Assembly (NCBI RefSeq): GCF_003086295.3
Contig: NC_092045.1
Coordinates: 94,502,693 to 94,566,692, forward strand
Reading direction: 5' to 3'
Origin: Arachis hypogaea
Taxonomy: Eukaryota > Streptophyta > Magnoliopsida > Fabales > Fabaceae
Length of the DNA: 64,000 nt
The position numbers were made by a program, and so were the translations under genes. The notes beneath the pieces were generated by a model. It made no database searches, had not been told where the DNA came from, and saw only the letters and a program-made list of their open reading frames with translations. This document shows positions 33,600-44,451 of the stretch, piece by piece; position 1 is the first letter of the stretch; every line of letters begins with the position of its first letter.

Positions 33600-34790
33600 T
33601 ATACTCGTTGTCTTTTCAGCATGATCCATGATATATACTTTTTCTATCTTTTCTTCAAGTTAGAGATGTAGCTCTTCCCGAACTCAGACATCACCGAGCT
33701 CAATAGTATTGACTTCTTTACCACTTGTACTAGCTTTTAAGTTGAGACTTTTATTGTAACACTTTCTAGAAAACTTTTAATCTCCCTTTATGGTGGATAT
33801 TCCTTCTGTAGTTAGAAACTTCACGCATAGGTAGGGTGTAGAGACAACTGCAGCTAATCGATTTAAAGTGGTCTAACATATTAAAGCATTGTAAGTGGAT
33901 ATGACGTCTACCACAATGTAGTCAACACTTAATGTTCTTGATCTCGTGCCTTTACCAAAGATGGTGTATAAAGAGATGAATCCAAGGGGTCGGATTGGTG
34001 TGTCTCCTAACCCAAAAAGGTTGTCTTGATACGCCTTCAAATCTTTTTCTTCGAGTCCGAGCTTGTCAAAAGCTGGCTTAAACTGTATGTCAGCCGAACT
34101 CCCTTGGTCCACCAAAGTTCTATGAAGATTGGCATTAGCAAGGATCATTGTAATAACCATAGGGTCATCGTGGCCCGGTGTCACCTCTTGTGCATCTTCT
34201 TGGGTGAATGAGATTGTTGGTAAGTCAGGAACTTTACTGACTTCCCCGTCCTAATACACTTCTTTGATATTCCTTTTGCATGAAGATTTAGTGATTTTCC
34301 CTCCTGCGAATCCTCCATTTATCATGTGTATGTGCCTTTCAGAAGTTTGCAGGGGTTGATCTTGTCGTCCTCCGTCATCTTCATCTCTTTTTCTTTTCTT
34401 TTGGTCATCCGTCCTCTTAGCCAAGTACCTATCTACCGACCTTCCTTGGCCAACTTTTCTATGACATTCTTTAAGTCATAACAAATATTAGTAGAATTCT
34501 GATATAGCTTGTGATACTCACAATATTCTGTCCGACTTCCAGCCTTTTTGTGCTTGATAGGGTGAGGGGGTGGAAGCTTTTTAGTGTGACAAATCTGCCT
34601 GTAAACATTGACAAAAGAAACTCGGAGTAGGGTGTAATAGTGGTATCTTTGAGGTTTCTCCAAGTTGTACTCCTCCTTTTTCTTAGTCTCCTTCTCTTTA
34701 TCCTGAGCATGGTAAGAGGAATTCGGCCATGGGACTGGTTCTCTCAGTCGGGAGTTCTCTTTCATAATGATATACTTCTTTGCCCGCTCT
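33600..34790 (-). pseudogene. pol: Element B nucleocapsid-protease remnant
   Basis: 33873-34184 is the protease region: LVDQGSSADIQF, FGLGDTPIRPLGFISL and YNALI. 34433-34765 is the basic nucleocapsid part with CEYHKLYQNSTNIC, where the zinc-knuckle His of A's CEYHRIRGHSTNEC is changed. Frames are broken between the two. Confidence 0.78.
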
Positions 34791-35660
34791 TGTACTTCAT
34801 ATAAAGAAGTTAGGTGTCATTTCGATATTGATTGGGAGAATGACCCTTCTCTAAGGCCATTAACCAAGCCCATAATTACTGCCTCAAAAGGTATATTTTG
34901 TATTTCTAAGCAAGCTTTGTTAAATCTCCCCATATAATCTCGGAGGGTTTCTCTGACTTCTTGTTTGACCTCCAGCAGACTTGGAGCATGCTTGACTTTG
35001 TCTTTCTGAATTGAAAATCAGGTAAAGAACTTCCTTGCCATGTCATTAAAGTAGGTTACCGACCTAGGTGGTAATTTGTCAAACCACTTTATTGTTGCTT
35101 TGGTCAATGTTATCGGAAAGGCTTTGTAATGAGTCATATCAGATGCATCATCTAAATACATCCAACTTTTAAAACTGTTAAGGTGATGTCTCGGGTTGGT
35201 TATTTCGTCATAGAGATCCATGTCGAGGGTTTTAAAGTTTTTAGGAACCCTGGCTTGCATGATCTCTTCAATGAACAGATCCTTCCCTCCTAGAGGACTT
35301 ACCTCCCGATCCGTCCAATGGCTCTGATTTTGAAGGCTGACCTCTAACTTTGAGATTTTTACCTCCAGCTTTCTTTGTCGGCATACTTCCTTTCATAATT
35401 CTCTTTTTGTTCCAATCGACAGCGATGTCCATGTACTAGTCCTAATATCTCTGTTCGATGAGGAGGTTCCTCCGCCTCGAGTGAGTGGACTTTTAAGTTA
35501 ATTCATCGTGGATGGGGGTTTCTTGATCTTCCTTCCCCATGGGGGCACTTGTTCTTTCCCGTGGTGGGGGTAGTGCAAGTGCTCGGTCATCATTGTGAGG
35601 TTCCAGCTCCGACTCAGATGCAGTGCGTCCGTCCTCAAATTGTTCGTCCACTATGGTGGG
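34791..35660 (-). pseudogene. gag: Element B gag remnant
   Basis: 35018-35260 retains FKSWMYLDDASDMTHYKAFP and WFDKLPPRSVTYFNDMARKF of the Retrotrans_gag domain. Flanking parts are recognisable up to a start near 35655 but are out of frame. No intact product. Confidence 0.78.
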
Positions 35661-35673
35661 GTGTAGGCTTACA

Positions 35674-35693
35674 GATCCCCAGCAACGACGTCA
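35674..35693 (-). other. Element B primer-binding site, decayed
   Basis: Minus-strand TGACGTCGTTGCTGGGGATC, one base from the LTR; three mismatches to the tRNA-Asp-type site TGGCGCCGTTGCCGGGGATC. Confidence 0.7.
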
Positions 35694-35694
35694 A

Positions 35695-35828
35695 TGTTCC
35701 AAGGGTTACTCGAAACTGGGTTGTATTTAGGCCTGGATGTAAGGTCTAAACTCCTTCTGAGGCAGCGTCCAATTTATTTTGGAACCGGGGTTCCACCATC
35801 CGATTTCCTCGTGAGGAGTTGGGAGGTG
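35695..35828 (-). repeat. Element B 5' LTR, left fragment
   Basis: Starts TGTTCCAAGG and matches the first 134 bp of 26612-27103. Cut by element C at the AGGTG duplication; continues at 46432. Confidence 0.9.
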
Positions 35829-36885
35829 TAGTGTGGTATTTTACAACCCACACTACTAACCGGCAAGTGCACCGGGTCGTACCAAGTAATACCTTACGTG
35901 AGTAAGGGTCGATCCCATGAGGATTAATGGATCAAGTAACAATAGCGTTTGATAGGATTAGTTAGGTAAGCAGAAAAGAGTGTTTTGGTATTCAAAGAGC
36001 ATTAAACACAGACAAATAAATAAGTTGGGAATAATATAATAAGAAGATAGTTAAGGTTTCAGAGTTATCTATTTTTCCGGATTAATTTTTATTACTAACT
36101 AATTTAATCATGCAAGATATAATTTCATGGCAAACTATATGTGACTAGGCCCTAATTCCTTAGACCTTCCTAGTCTCCTCTAAAATTCATTAACTGCCAA
36201 TTCCTTGGTCAGTTAATTCCAATTAGAGGCTAAAAATCAATTTTCAGTTTATATGCCACAAAAATTATAACTACCCGAAAATAAGGGGATTATATGTCAC
36301 GTATCCCATTAAATCCAAATAATTAAAATTTAGGATAATATGTTTCCAAGCTGTTGTTCAAGTAAAGAGCTTTTCCAAGTTTTACAAGAACTCAATTAGA
36401 ACATGGGTCATACTTCCGTTCCACCCATATTCATAAAATAAAGAGCGAAAACAATTATTGAAATATAAATCAAAGCATGGAATAAATTAGAAAGATCAAA
36501 CGATTAATCCATTACAAATAGACAGAGCTCTTAACCTTAACAATGGAGGATTAGTTGCTCATGGTTCAGAGAAGAAAAATAAGGGTTCTGGTAACAATCT
36601 ATATATCCTTGTCTAAATGTACAGAGTTCCTATTTATAACTAATCCTAATTAATTAAAAAATCTAATATCTAAAATTAAGATAATATCTTTTCCTAAAAG
36701 ATAAGATTTGAATTTAAATTTGAATTAATTAACAGATCTTCAATTAATGGGTGGGGACCACTTGATTTGTCCATTTTGCAGCTTTTAATATGTGTTTTTC
36801 TGGGCTGGATAGTGGGTCAAAATAGCTCAAAATTCGTAACCAGCGTTTTCTGAATTATTGCAGATCACGCATGTGATGCGTCCGC
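35829..36885 (-). repeat. Element C 3' LTR, outer fragment
   Basis: Matches 45046-46105 of the other LTR. The first two bases read TA where the partner has TG, a terminal mutation. It contains the conserved U5 hairpin block (35856-35920, minus) and a minus-strand TATAAATA at 36631-36638. Cut by element D. Confidence 0.9.
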
Positions 36886-38520
36886 TGATGAGCGGATAAT
36901 TTATACGCTTTTTGGCATTGTTTTTAGTATGTTTTAGTTAGTTTTTATTATATTTTTATTTATTTTTTATTTAAAATTCACTTTTCTGGACTTTACTATG
37001 AGTTTGCGTGTTTTTCTATGATTTCAGGTATTTTCTGGCTGAAATTGAGGGACCTGAGCAAAAATCTGATTTAGAGGCTGAAAAGGACTGCAGATGCTGT
37101 TGGATTCTGACCTCCCTGCACTCGAAGTGGATTTTCTGGAGCTACAAAAACCCAATTGGTGCGCTCTCAATTGCGTTGGAAAGTAGACATCCTGGGCTTT
37201 CCAGAAATTCATAATAGTTTATAGTTTTCCCGAGATTTGATGGCCCAAACAGGCGTTCCAAGTTAGATCAAGAATTCTGGCGTAAAACGCTGGAACTGGC
37301 ACAAGAATGGGAGTTAAACGCCCAAACTGGCACAAAAGCTGGCGTTTAACTCCAAGAAAAGTCTCTACACATGAAAGCTTCAATGCTCAGCCCAAGCACA
37401 CACCAAGTGGGCCCGGAAGTGGATTTTTATGTCATTTACTCATCTTTGTAAACCCTAAGCTACTAGTTCTCTACAAATAGGACCTTTTGCTATTGTATTA
37501 TACATCTTTTGATCACTTTAGATCTTTAGATCATCTTTGGACATCTAGTTCTTAGATTATGGGGGCTGGCCTCTCGGCCATGCCTAGACCTTGTTCTTAT
37601 GTATTTTCAACGGTGGAGTTTCTACACACCATAGATTAAGGTGTGGAGCTCTGCTGTACCTCGAGTATTAATGCAATTACTATTGTTCTTCTATTCAATT
37701 TAGCTTATTCTTGTTCTAAGATATTCATTCGTACCCAAGAACATGATGAATGTAATGATTATGTGACGCTCATCATCATTTTCACTTATGAACGCGTGCC
37801 TGACAACCACTTCCGTTCTACAAGCAAACAATGCTTGAATGTTTATCTCTTGGATTCCTTAATCAGAATCTTCGTGGTATAAGCTAGAATTGATGACGAC
37901 ATTCAAGAGAATCTGGAAGGTCTAAACCTTGTCTGTGGTATTCTGAGTAAGATTCAAGGATTGAATGACTGTGACGAGCTTCAAACTCCTAAAGGCTGGG
38001 CGTTAGTGACAGACGCAAAAGAATCACTGGATTCTATTCCAACCTGATTGAGAACCGACAGATGATTAGCCGTGCTATGACAGAGCGCGTTGAACATTTT
38101 CACTGAGAGGACGGGACTGTAGCCATTGACAACGGTGACGCCCAACATACAGCTTGCCATGGAAATGAGTAAGAAGGATTGGATGAAGACAGTAGGAAAG
38201 CAGAGAGACGGAAGGGATCTCCATACACTTATCTGAAATTCTCACCAATGAATTACATAAGTATCTCTATCTTTATTTTATGCTTTATTCATAAATCATC
38301 TATAACCATTTGAATCTGCCTGACTGAGATTTACAAGATGACCATACCTTGCTTCATACCAACAATCTCCGTGGGATCGACCCTTACTCGTGTAAGGTTT
38401 ATTACTTGGACGACCCAGTGCACTTGCTGGTTAGTTGTGCGAAGTTGTGATAAAAAGTTGAGATTGCAATTGTGCGTACCATGTTGATGGCACCATTGAT
38501 GATCACAATTTCGTGCACCA
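36886..38520 (+). repeat. Element D 5' LTR
   Basis: 1635 bp from TGATGAGCGGATA to GTGCACCA. The first third matches the E LTR closely. Palindrome-type units (GGCGTAAAACGC, GGCGTTTAACTCC) lie at about 37250-37345 and the conserved hairpin block at 38370-38434. Confidence 0.92.
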
Positions 38521-38526
38521 AGTTTT

Positions 38527-38544
38527 TGGCGCCGTTGCCGGGGA
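38527..38544 (+). other. Element D primer-binding site (tRNA-Asp)
   Basis: TGGCGCCGTTGCCGGGGA, 6 bp after the LTR; complete 18-base match to the expected tRNA-Asp(GTC) 3'-end complement. Confidence 0.9.
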
Positions 38545-39901
38545 TTGTTTGAGTTTGGACAACTGACGGTTCATCTTATTGCTTAGATTAGGTACTTTTC
38601 TTTAGAATTTTTAAGAATGAATTCTAGAGTTTCAAGGTGATGTTTTCATCATCACCAAAGCTGATTGATTTTCATCAATTTAGCTCTTGAATGCAATGTC
38701 CTGCTGAAGCTTGGCTAGCCATGTCTAATTTCTTTAGACTGAAGCTTTAGACTAAAATTGCATGATTCCTGGAATTCTTATTAAAAATTTTGAATCTCTT
38801 TATTTTCTTCTCCATATAATTTTCGAAAAATCCAAAAAAAAATTTACAAAATCATAAAAAACCAAAAATATTTTATGTTTCTTGTTGAGTCTAGTGTCTC
38901 ATTTTAAGTTTGCAGTCTTGCATGCATTGTTTAGTTGATCTTAGTTTCGTTTTGATTATTCCTCATTATTAAAAATCCAAAAAAATTTTTAATTTGTGTC
39001 TTTTCAAGTCAATAATACAGAGAATTGAAGATTCAGAACATACAGCAGAGGAATTACACAGAAAAAGCTGGGCATTCAAAATGCCCAGTGAGGAAGGAAA
39101 ACTGGCATTTAAACGCCAGCCAGGGTGCCTGGCTGGGCGTTTAACGCCCAAAAGGGTAGCATTTTGGGCGTTAAATGCCAGAATGGATACCATTCTGGGC
39201 ATTTAACGCCAGGATGGCACAAGAGGGAAGATTTTGTTTTTAATTCAAATTTTTTTCAAGTTTCCATAATTTTTCAAAATCAAATCTTTTTCAAATCATA
39301 TCTTTTCAATCATATATTTTCAAAATCAATTTCTTTTCATTTTCAAAAATACTTGCTAACAATTAATGATTTTATTCAACATTTCAAGTGTGTTGCCTTT
39401 TCTGTTGAGAAAGGTTTAATATTTGAATCATATCTTTTATTGTTAGCCATGTCATTAATTTTAAAAATCAAATCTTTTAAAATTGTTTTTCAATCATATC
39501 TTTTCAATCATATCTCTTTAAAACCATAACTTTTCAATCATATCTTTTTAATCATATCTTTTTCAAAATAGTTTTCAATCATATCTCTTTGATTTCCAAT
39601 TTCAAAATCTTTTTCAAAATCACTTTATTTCTTTCTCAATCTTAGTTTTCAAAAATCAATTACCATTTTTTCAAAATTTCTTTTAATTAATTCACTTTAA
39701 TTTTCGAAAATTTCTTCTCCTCTTCTCACATCCTTCTATTTATGGACTAACACTCCTCCTCAATGCACAATTCGAACTCTATCTTTCTAAGTTCGAATTC
39801 TTCTACCTCTTTCTTCTATTTTTCTTTTCCTCTGACACCTCAAGGAATCTCTATACTGTGACATAGAGGACTACATATTTTCTTGTTTTCTTCTCTTTCA
39901 T
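38545..39901 (+). other. Element D leader with palindrome cluster
   Basis: 1.36 kb of untranslated sequence. The cluster at about 39065-39215 contains six or so GGCGTTTAAACGCC-type units arranged as inverted pairs (GGCATTTAAACGCCAGCC, GGCTGGGCGTTTAACGCCC). In E the same cluster lies after pol, so in D the deletion or rearrangement has brought it before gag. The rest repeats TTTTCAATCATATCTTTT-like T/A-rich strings (39280-39660). Confidence 0.72.
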
Positions 39902-40600
39902 ATGTGCAGGAGCAAAGACAAAAGCATTCTTGTTGAGGCTGACCCTGAACCTGAAAGGACCTTGAAGCGAAAGCTAAGAGAAGCTAAAGCACAACTCTCT
40001 GTAGAGAACCTAACAGAATTCTTCAAAGAAGAAGACATGGCAGCCGAAAACAACAACAATGCCAACAATGCAAGGAAGGTGCTAGGTGACTTTACTGCAC
40101 CTACTCCCGACTTCTATGGGAGAAGCATCTCTATCCCTGCTATTGGAGCAAACAACTTTGAGCTTAAGCCTCAATTAGTTTCTCTAATGCAACAGAATTG
40201 CAAGTTCCATGGACTTCTATTGGAAGATCCTCATTAGTTTTTAGCTAAATTCTTGCAAATCTGTCACACTGTCAAGACCAATGGGGTTGACCCTGAGGTC
40301 TACAGACTTATGCTATTCCCTTTTGCTGTAAGAGACAGAGCTAGGATATGGTTGGACTCACAACCTAAAGAAAGCCTGAACTCTTGGGAAAAGCTAGTCA
40401 ATGCCTTCTTGGCAAAGTTCTTTCCACCTCAAAAATTAAGTAAGCTTAGAGAAGATCTTCAAGAGAACATTCCATCCTCCTCTGTGAAATTAGAGAAGAT
40501 CAAAGAATTATGAGAGAGGAGCAACAAAGGCAAGGAAGAGACATTGAGGAGCTCAAGCACTCCATAAGATCTTCAAGAGGAAGAACAAGCCACCATTACT
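39902..40600 (+). pseudogene. gag: Element D gag fragment fused to downstream-ORF tail
   Basis: 39902-40237 begins MCRSKDKSILVEADPEPE, then FYGRSISIPAIGANNFELKPQLVSLMQQNC, the conserved gag entry block. A stop at 40235 interrupts the same frame shift-prone region, and 40253-40513 continues with LFPFAVRDRARIWLDSQP and FLAKFFPPQKLSKLREDL. Directly after this the frame turns into REEQQRQGRDIEELK, which resembles the coiled-coil tail of E's downstream ORF (near 12600-12660). All of protease, RT, RNase H and integrase is missing between them. A short fusion protein is possible but the stops make it unlikely. Confidence 0.72.
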
Positions 40601-41247
40601 AAGGTGGACCCGTTCTTTAATCTCCTTGTCCTTTATTTTTCTATTTTTCGAATTCTTATACTTATGTTTCTCTATGTTTGTGTCTTATGATCATTAGTGT
40701 CTTAGTGTCTATGCCTTAAAGTTATGAATGTCCTATGAATCCATCACCTTTCTTAAATAAAAAAAATGTTCTTAATTTAAAAAGAGAAGAATTGCATGAA
40801 TTTTGAATTTTATAACAGATTAATTATTATGATGTGGTGGCAATCCTTTGTTTTCTGAATGTATGCTTGAACAGTGCATATGTCTTTTGAATTTGTTGTT
40901 CATGAATGTTGGCTCTTGAAAGAATGATGAAAAAGGAGACATGTTACTGAGGATCTGAAAAATCACAAAAATGATTCTTGAAGCAAGAAAAAGCAGTGAA
41001 TTCAAAAAAAAAAGAGATTATGTGCGGAAAAAAATAAAAATAAAAAGAGAAAAAGAAATAATAAAGTCGTGATCCAAGGCAAAAAGAGTGTGCTTAAGAA
41101 CCCTGGACACCTCTAATTGGGGACTCTAGCAAAGCTGAGTCACAATTCTGAAAAGGTTCACCCAGTTATGTGTCTGTGGCATGTATGTATCCGGTGGTAA
41201 TACTGGAAGACAGAATGCTTTGGGCCACGGCCAAGACTCATAAATCA
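40601..41247 (+). other. Element D 3' UTR, truncated
   Basis: Matches E's 3' UTR (GTGGTGGCAATCC, TGTGTCTGTGGCATG and CCGGTGGTAATACTGG blocks). It breaks at about 41247, where sequence jumps directly into the middle of the LTR, so the tract before the LTR and the LTR start are lost. Confidence 0.75.
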
Positions 41248-42205
41248 CCTCTCGGCCATGCCTAGACCTTGTTCTTATGTATTTTCAACGGTGGAGTTTC
41301 TACACACCATAGATTAAGGTGTGGAGCTCTGCTGTACCTCGAGTATTAATGCAATTACTATTGTTCTTCTATTCAATTCAGCTTATTCTTGTTCTAAGAT
41401 ATTCATTCGTACCCAAGAACATGATGAATGTGATGATTATGTGACGCTCATCATCATTCTCACTTATGAACGTGTGCCTGACAACCACTTCCGTTCTACA
41501 AGCAAACAAGGCTTGAATGTTTATCTCTTGGATTCCTTAATCAGAATCTTCGTGGTATAAGCTAGAATTGATGGCGGCATTCAAGAAAATCCGGAAGGTC
41601 TAAACCTTGTCTGTGGTATTCTGAGTAGGATTCAAGGATTGAATGACTGTGACGAGCTTCAAACTCCTGAAGGCTGGGCGTTAGTGACAGACGCAAAAGA
41701 ATCACTGCATTCTATTCCAACCTGATTGAGAATCGACAGATGATTAGCCGTGCTGTGACAGAGCGCGTTGAACATTTTCACTGAGAGGATGGGACTGTAC
41801 CCATTGACAGCGGTGATGCCTAACATACAGCTTACCATGGAAAGTAGTAAGAAGGATTGGATGAAGACAGTAGGAAAGCAGAGAGACGGAAGGGACAAAG
41901 CATCTCCATACACTTATATGAAATTCTCACCAATGAATTACATAAGTATCTCTATCTTTATTTTATGCTTTATTCATAAATCATCTATAACCATTTGAAT
42001 CTGCCTGACTGAGATTTATAAGATGAACATAGCTTGCTTCATACCAACAATCTTCGTGGGATCGACCCTTACTCGCGTAAGGTTTATTACTTGGACGACC
42101 CAGTGCACTTGCTGGTTAGTTGTGCGAAGTTGTGATAAAGAGTTGAGATTGCAATTGTGCGTACCATGTTGATGGTGCCATTGATGATCACAATTTCGTG
42201 CAACA
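41248..42205 (+). repeat. Element D 3' LTR, 5'-truncated
   Basis: Starts CCTCTCGGCCATGCC and matches 37570-38520 to the end with few differences and one 7-bp insertion. It ends GTGCAACA, where the 5' LTR has GTGCACCA. The hairpin block is at 42055-42119. Confidence 0.9.
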
Positions 42206-42533
42206 TCCACGTCGTCCACGCGTTCGTGTCATTTGTGCATATTCCAGTCCACGCGTTCGCGTCAGGCATGCGATCGCGTCATTGCGATTTCTCCATTCCG
42301 CACAGTCGCGTGAGCCATGCGTCCGCGTCGGTCTTCGCTGGTCATCTCTTTGCTTTCTTCTTTTTCCCTACAGAAACTTCATCAAATCCCTCCGAATGCT
42401 ACCTAAAATAAATAAAATTGCATAAAACTCAAAATAGCATCCATAGTGGCTAAAATATAATTAATTCTTAATTAAACTCAACAAATTAGATGCAAATTCA
42501 CTAGGAAAAGATAGATAGGATGCTCACGCATCA
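42206..42533 (-). repeat. Element C 3' LTR, inner fragment
   Basis: Continues the C LTR after D and matches about 46099-46426. It carries the ACGCG/CGCGT palindrome cluster (about 42210-42330: ACGCGTTCGCGT, TGCGATCGCGTCA, AGTCGCGTG, TGCGTCCGCGTC) and ends GCATCA. Confidence 0.9.
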
Positions 42534-43382
42534 CAACACCAAACTTAAACTGTTGCTTGTCCTCAAGCAACCAAAACTAATATAAGCTTATGATGTGAAT
42601 TTGCATGAGAATGAGAGTTCGATTAAGCTCACGTCTCTTTTTATAGTGGGGTTTATAACTGTAATCCTGAATAGGTTTGGCATCTCACTCTCCTTTGAAT
42701 CAAGAATGTTAATGTCATTCGGATTTAGAATTCGGATGATATTATGAATTCTCTGATCTTTACATTTCAGTTTAATCCTTGAACACAGCAACATTTACTT
42801 TAATTTATTTTTCTTTGGTGCTTTGCACCTTGAGCCTAGCCGTGACTTTAAATGTTTTGTCTCAAGAGTTACTTGACATAGAAACACCACAAGCACTTAA
42901 CTGGGAAACTCTCTTTGAGTTCTGATTTTTCTTTCAGTTACTCCCAGACAGTGGTGCTCAAAGCCTTTGGCATACTCTGTTAAACGCACTTGGTCTCGAC
43001 TCTAAGTGTTCTGTCTCAAGGATTACTTGACACAGTCACACCATAAGCATATGACTAGGGAAACAACTCTTTGAGCTTTTAATCATGTCTGACCTCCCTA
43101 GTCATTGATGCTCAGAGCCTTGGACCTTGCTTTTATTATTATTTTTTTTATATAATGATTTTTTTCTTTTTTTGTTTCTTTTGCTTCAAGGATTAAATTT
43201 TTGTTTATTTCAGAAAAGTCATAGTAATTCTCTAAATTCCTGTTCCTTATACATCAACATCCCTTAATTCAAATTCAAATATACACTGTTCATATCATGC
43301 ATTCAAAAATCACAGAAAATACCACCACATTTAAGTAAATAAGACTATTCTTAAAATTAAACTCAATTTCTCATGCAATACA
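42534..43382 (-). other. Element C 3' UTR with hairpin/polypurine module
   Basis: Immediately inside the LTR, minus strand: GTTTAAGTTTGGTGTTG (42534-42550) is the likely polypurine-type tract, preceded by the perfect 8-bp stem GTTGCTTG-AGGA-CAAGCAAC (42552-42571). The remainder is non-coding and matches the 3' UTR of F. Confidence 0.75.
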
Positions 43383-43569
43383 TCACTTCTTTTTTCTTTT
43401 CTTTTTAGATTCAAGTTCAGTGAGTGGTACATGAAACATCTTTTCAGCATTAAAGAAATTTAAAAAAAAAACTAGTCCTAGAATTCTAACTAATAAAAGA
43501 TCATGCAACAAACAAAGCAAAATAGCAGAAAGCCAGAACATAACATAGAAAAAAAGAGGGAGGAATAAA

Positions 43570-43667
43570 AATGAAAGGAACTCAACCACCTTAGTTATCC
43601 TAGCGGTCGCTTTATTCTTCAGGTTATGCTCCTCCGTGAAGATGATTCGCCTCCCTTTTGGTGCCAT
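43570..43667 (-). pseudogene. Element C downstream-ORF remnant
   Basis: A short frame from an ATG at 43667, MAPKGRRIIFTEEHNLKN, then KATARITKVV. It sits where the downstream (env-position) ORF should begin, just after the second hairpin module. I read it as the first residues of that ORF joined to its last ones by a large internal deletion. The frame continues into unrelated hydrophobic sequence to 43383, which I would not count. Confidence 0.45.
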
Positions 43668-43699
43668 AGGAATAAACAGAAAAGCTTTAAGCGAAGCGT

Positions 43700-43736
43700 C
43701 AACACCAAACTTAAAGGTTTGCTTGCCTCAAGCAAA
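43700..43736 (-). promoter_or_regulatory. Second hairpin plus AAGTTTGGTGTT module in C
   Basis: Minus strand: TTTGCTTG-AGG-CAAGCAAA (stem 43718-43736, 8 bp, 3-nt loop), then TTTAAGTTTGGTGTTG (43700-43715). It lies about 33 bp before the downstream-ORF remnant, the same relation as in E at 11523-11596. Confidence 0.65.
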
Positions 43737-43854
43737 TAAGAACTGAAAATAGAAAGAGATAAATATTATGAGGAAAGAAGAATAAAAGGATAAAAGAATA
43801 AGAGAGAATTAGGATTGGGAGAGAGAGAGAAAGAAAACAGGGTGGCGAACTAGT

Positions 43855-44360
43855 GTGGCGCAAGCGACGCGACCGCGTGGGGCATGCGTTCGCGTGATTG
43901 CGTTTTAGTTAGTTGACGCAGTCGCGTCGGTCACGCGGTCACGTCGGTCACGCGGTCGCGTGACCCATGTTATGCTTCGGGCGCTAGTGCAGCCTCGCGC
44001 CTGCACAACTCTCTGTTCGAATTTAAATATTTGCCAATTTTGGGGTGATGCGATCGCGTGGGACATGTGATCGCGTGAGTGGCTTCAGAAGGGAATGACG
44101 CGGACGCGTCGGCGACGCGTTTGCGTGATAGGGATTATGCGTCTAGCACCAAGCCAGCACCACTCCAGCACAATATTTGGTTGTGCACCCTTTTTACGTC
44201 GAAAATTAGGGCACGCGGCCGCGTGGGTCACGCGGTCGCGTGGGGCAATTTGTGCCACTGGCACGCCTCCAGCCACGCTCCAGCATGACTCTCTATTCAT
44301 TTTTATTATTTTTTCTCTCCTTGCGACACGGACGCGTCGCTGATGCAATCGCGTCGCGTG
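43855..44360 (-). repeat. ACGCGNNCGCGT palindrome cluster in C
   Basis: About twenty copies of palindromes of the form CGCGNNCGCG or GACGCGNNCGCGTC (GACGCGACCGCGTG, CACGCGGTCGCGTG, GACGCGGACGCGTC, ACGCGGCCGCGTG) in 500 bp. This cluster lies between the pol remnant and the downstream-ORF remnant, exactly where E has its GGCGTTTAAACGCC cluster. The same motif is in the C LTRs. Confidence 0.85.
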
Positions 44361-44451
44361 GCTTTTTTTTTATAGTTTGAGGTGTTCGGTTCCTGGGAGA
44401 ACATAGCTGCATGATCAGAAAATTAGTAAGAACTCAATAAAAATAAAATAA

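Larger units (their letters stand above)
36886..42205 (+). mobile_element. Element D: non-autonomous relative of E
   Basis: 5320 bp, inserted in C's left LTR with a one-mismatch duplication TCCGC (36881-36885) and TCCAC (42206-42210). It has a complete 5' LTR, perfect primer site, long leader with palindromes, a gag N-terminal fragment fused to a downstream-ORF tail, a 3' UTR, and a 3' LTR lacking its first 0.68 kb. LTR and UTR sequences are of the E type. It has no pol, so it relied on trans-acting enzymes. Confidence 0.9.

Noticed and set aside
37643..37882. 79-codon plus-strand frame, almost identical at 41321-41560
   Set aside because: Lies within the two LTRs of D; identity is due to the LTR pair, not to a conserved gene.
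38527..38544. tRNA-like similarity (also at 45022-45039, 4740-4757)
   Set aside because: Only 18 bases complementary to the tRNA-Asp 3' end; these are primer-binding sites, not tRNA genes.
42157..42425. Overlapping frames across the ACGCG palindromes in C LTR, repeated at 46076-46330
   Set aside because: LTR sequence; frames are products of GC-rich palindromes without conserved protein features.
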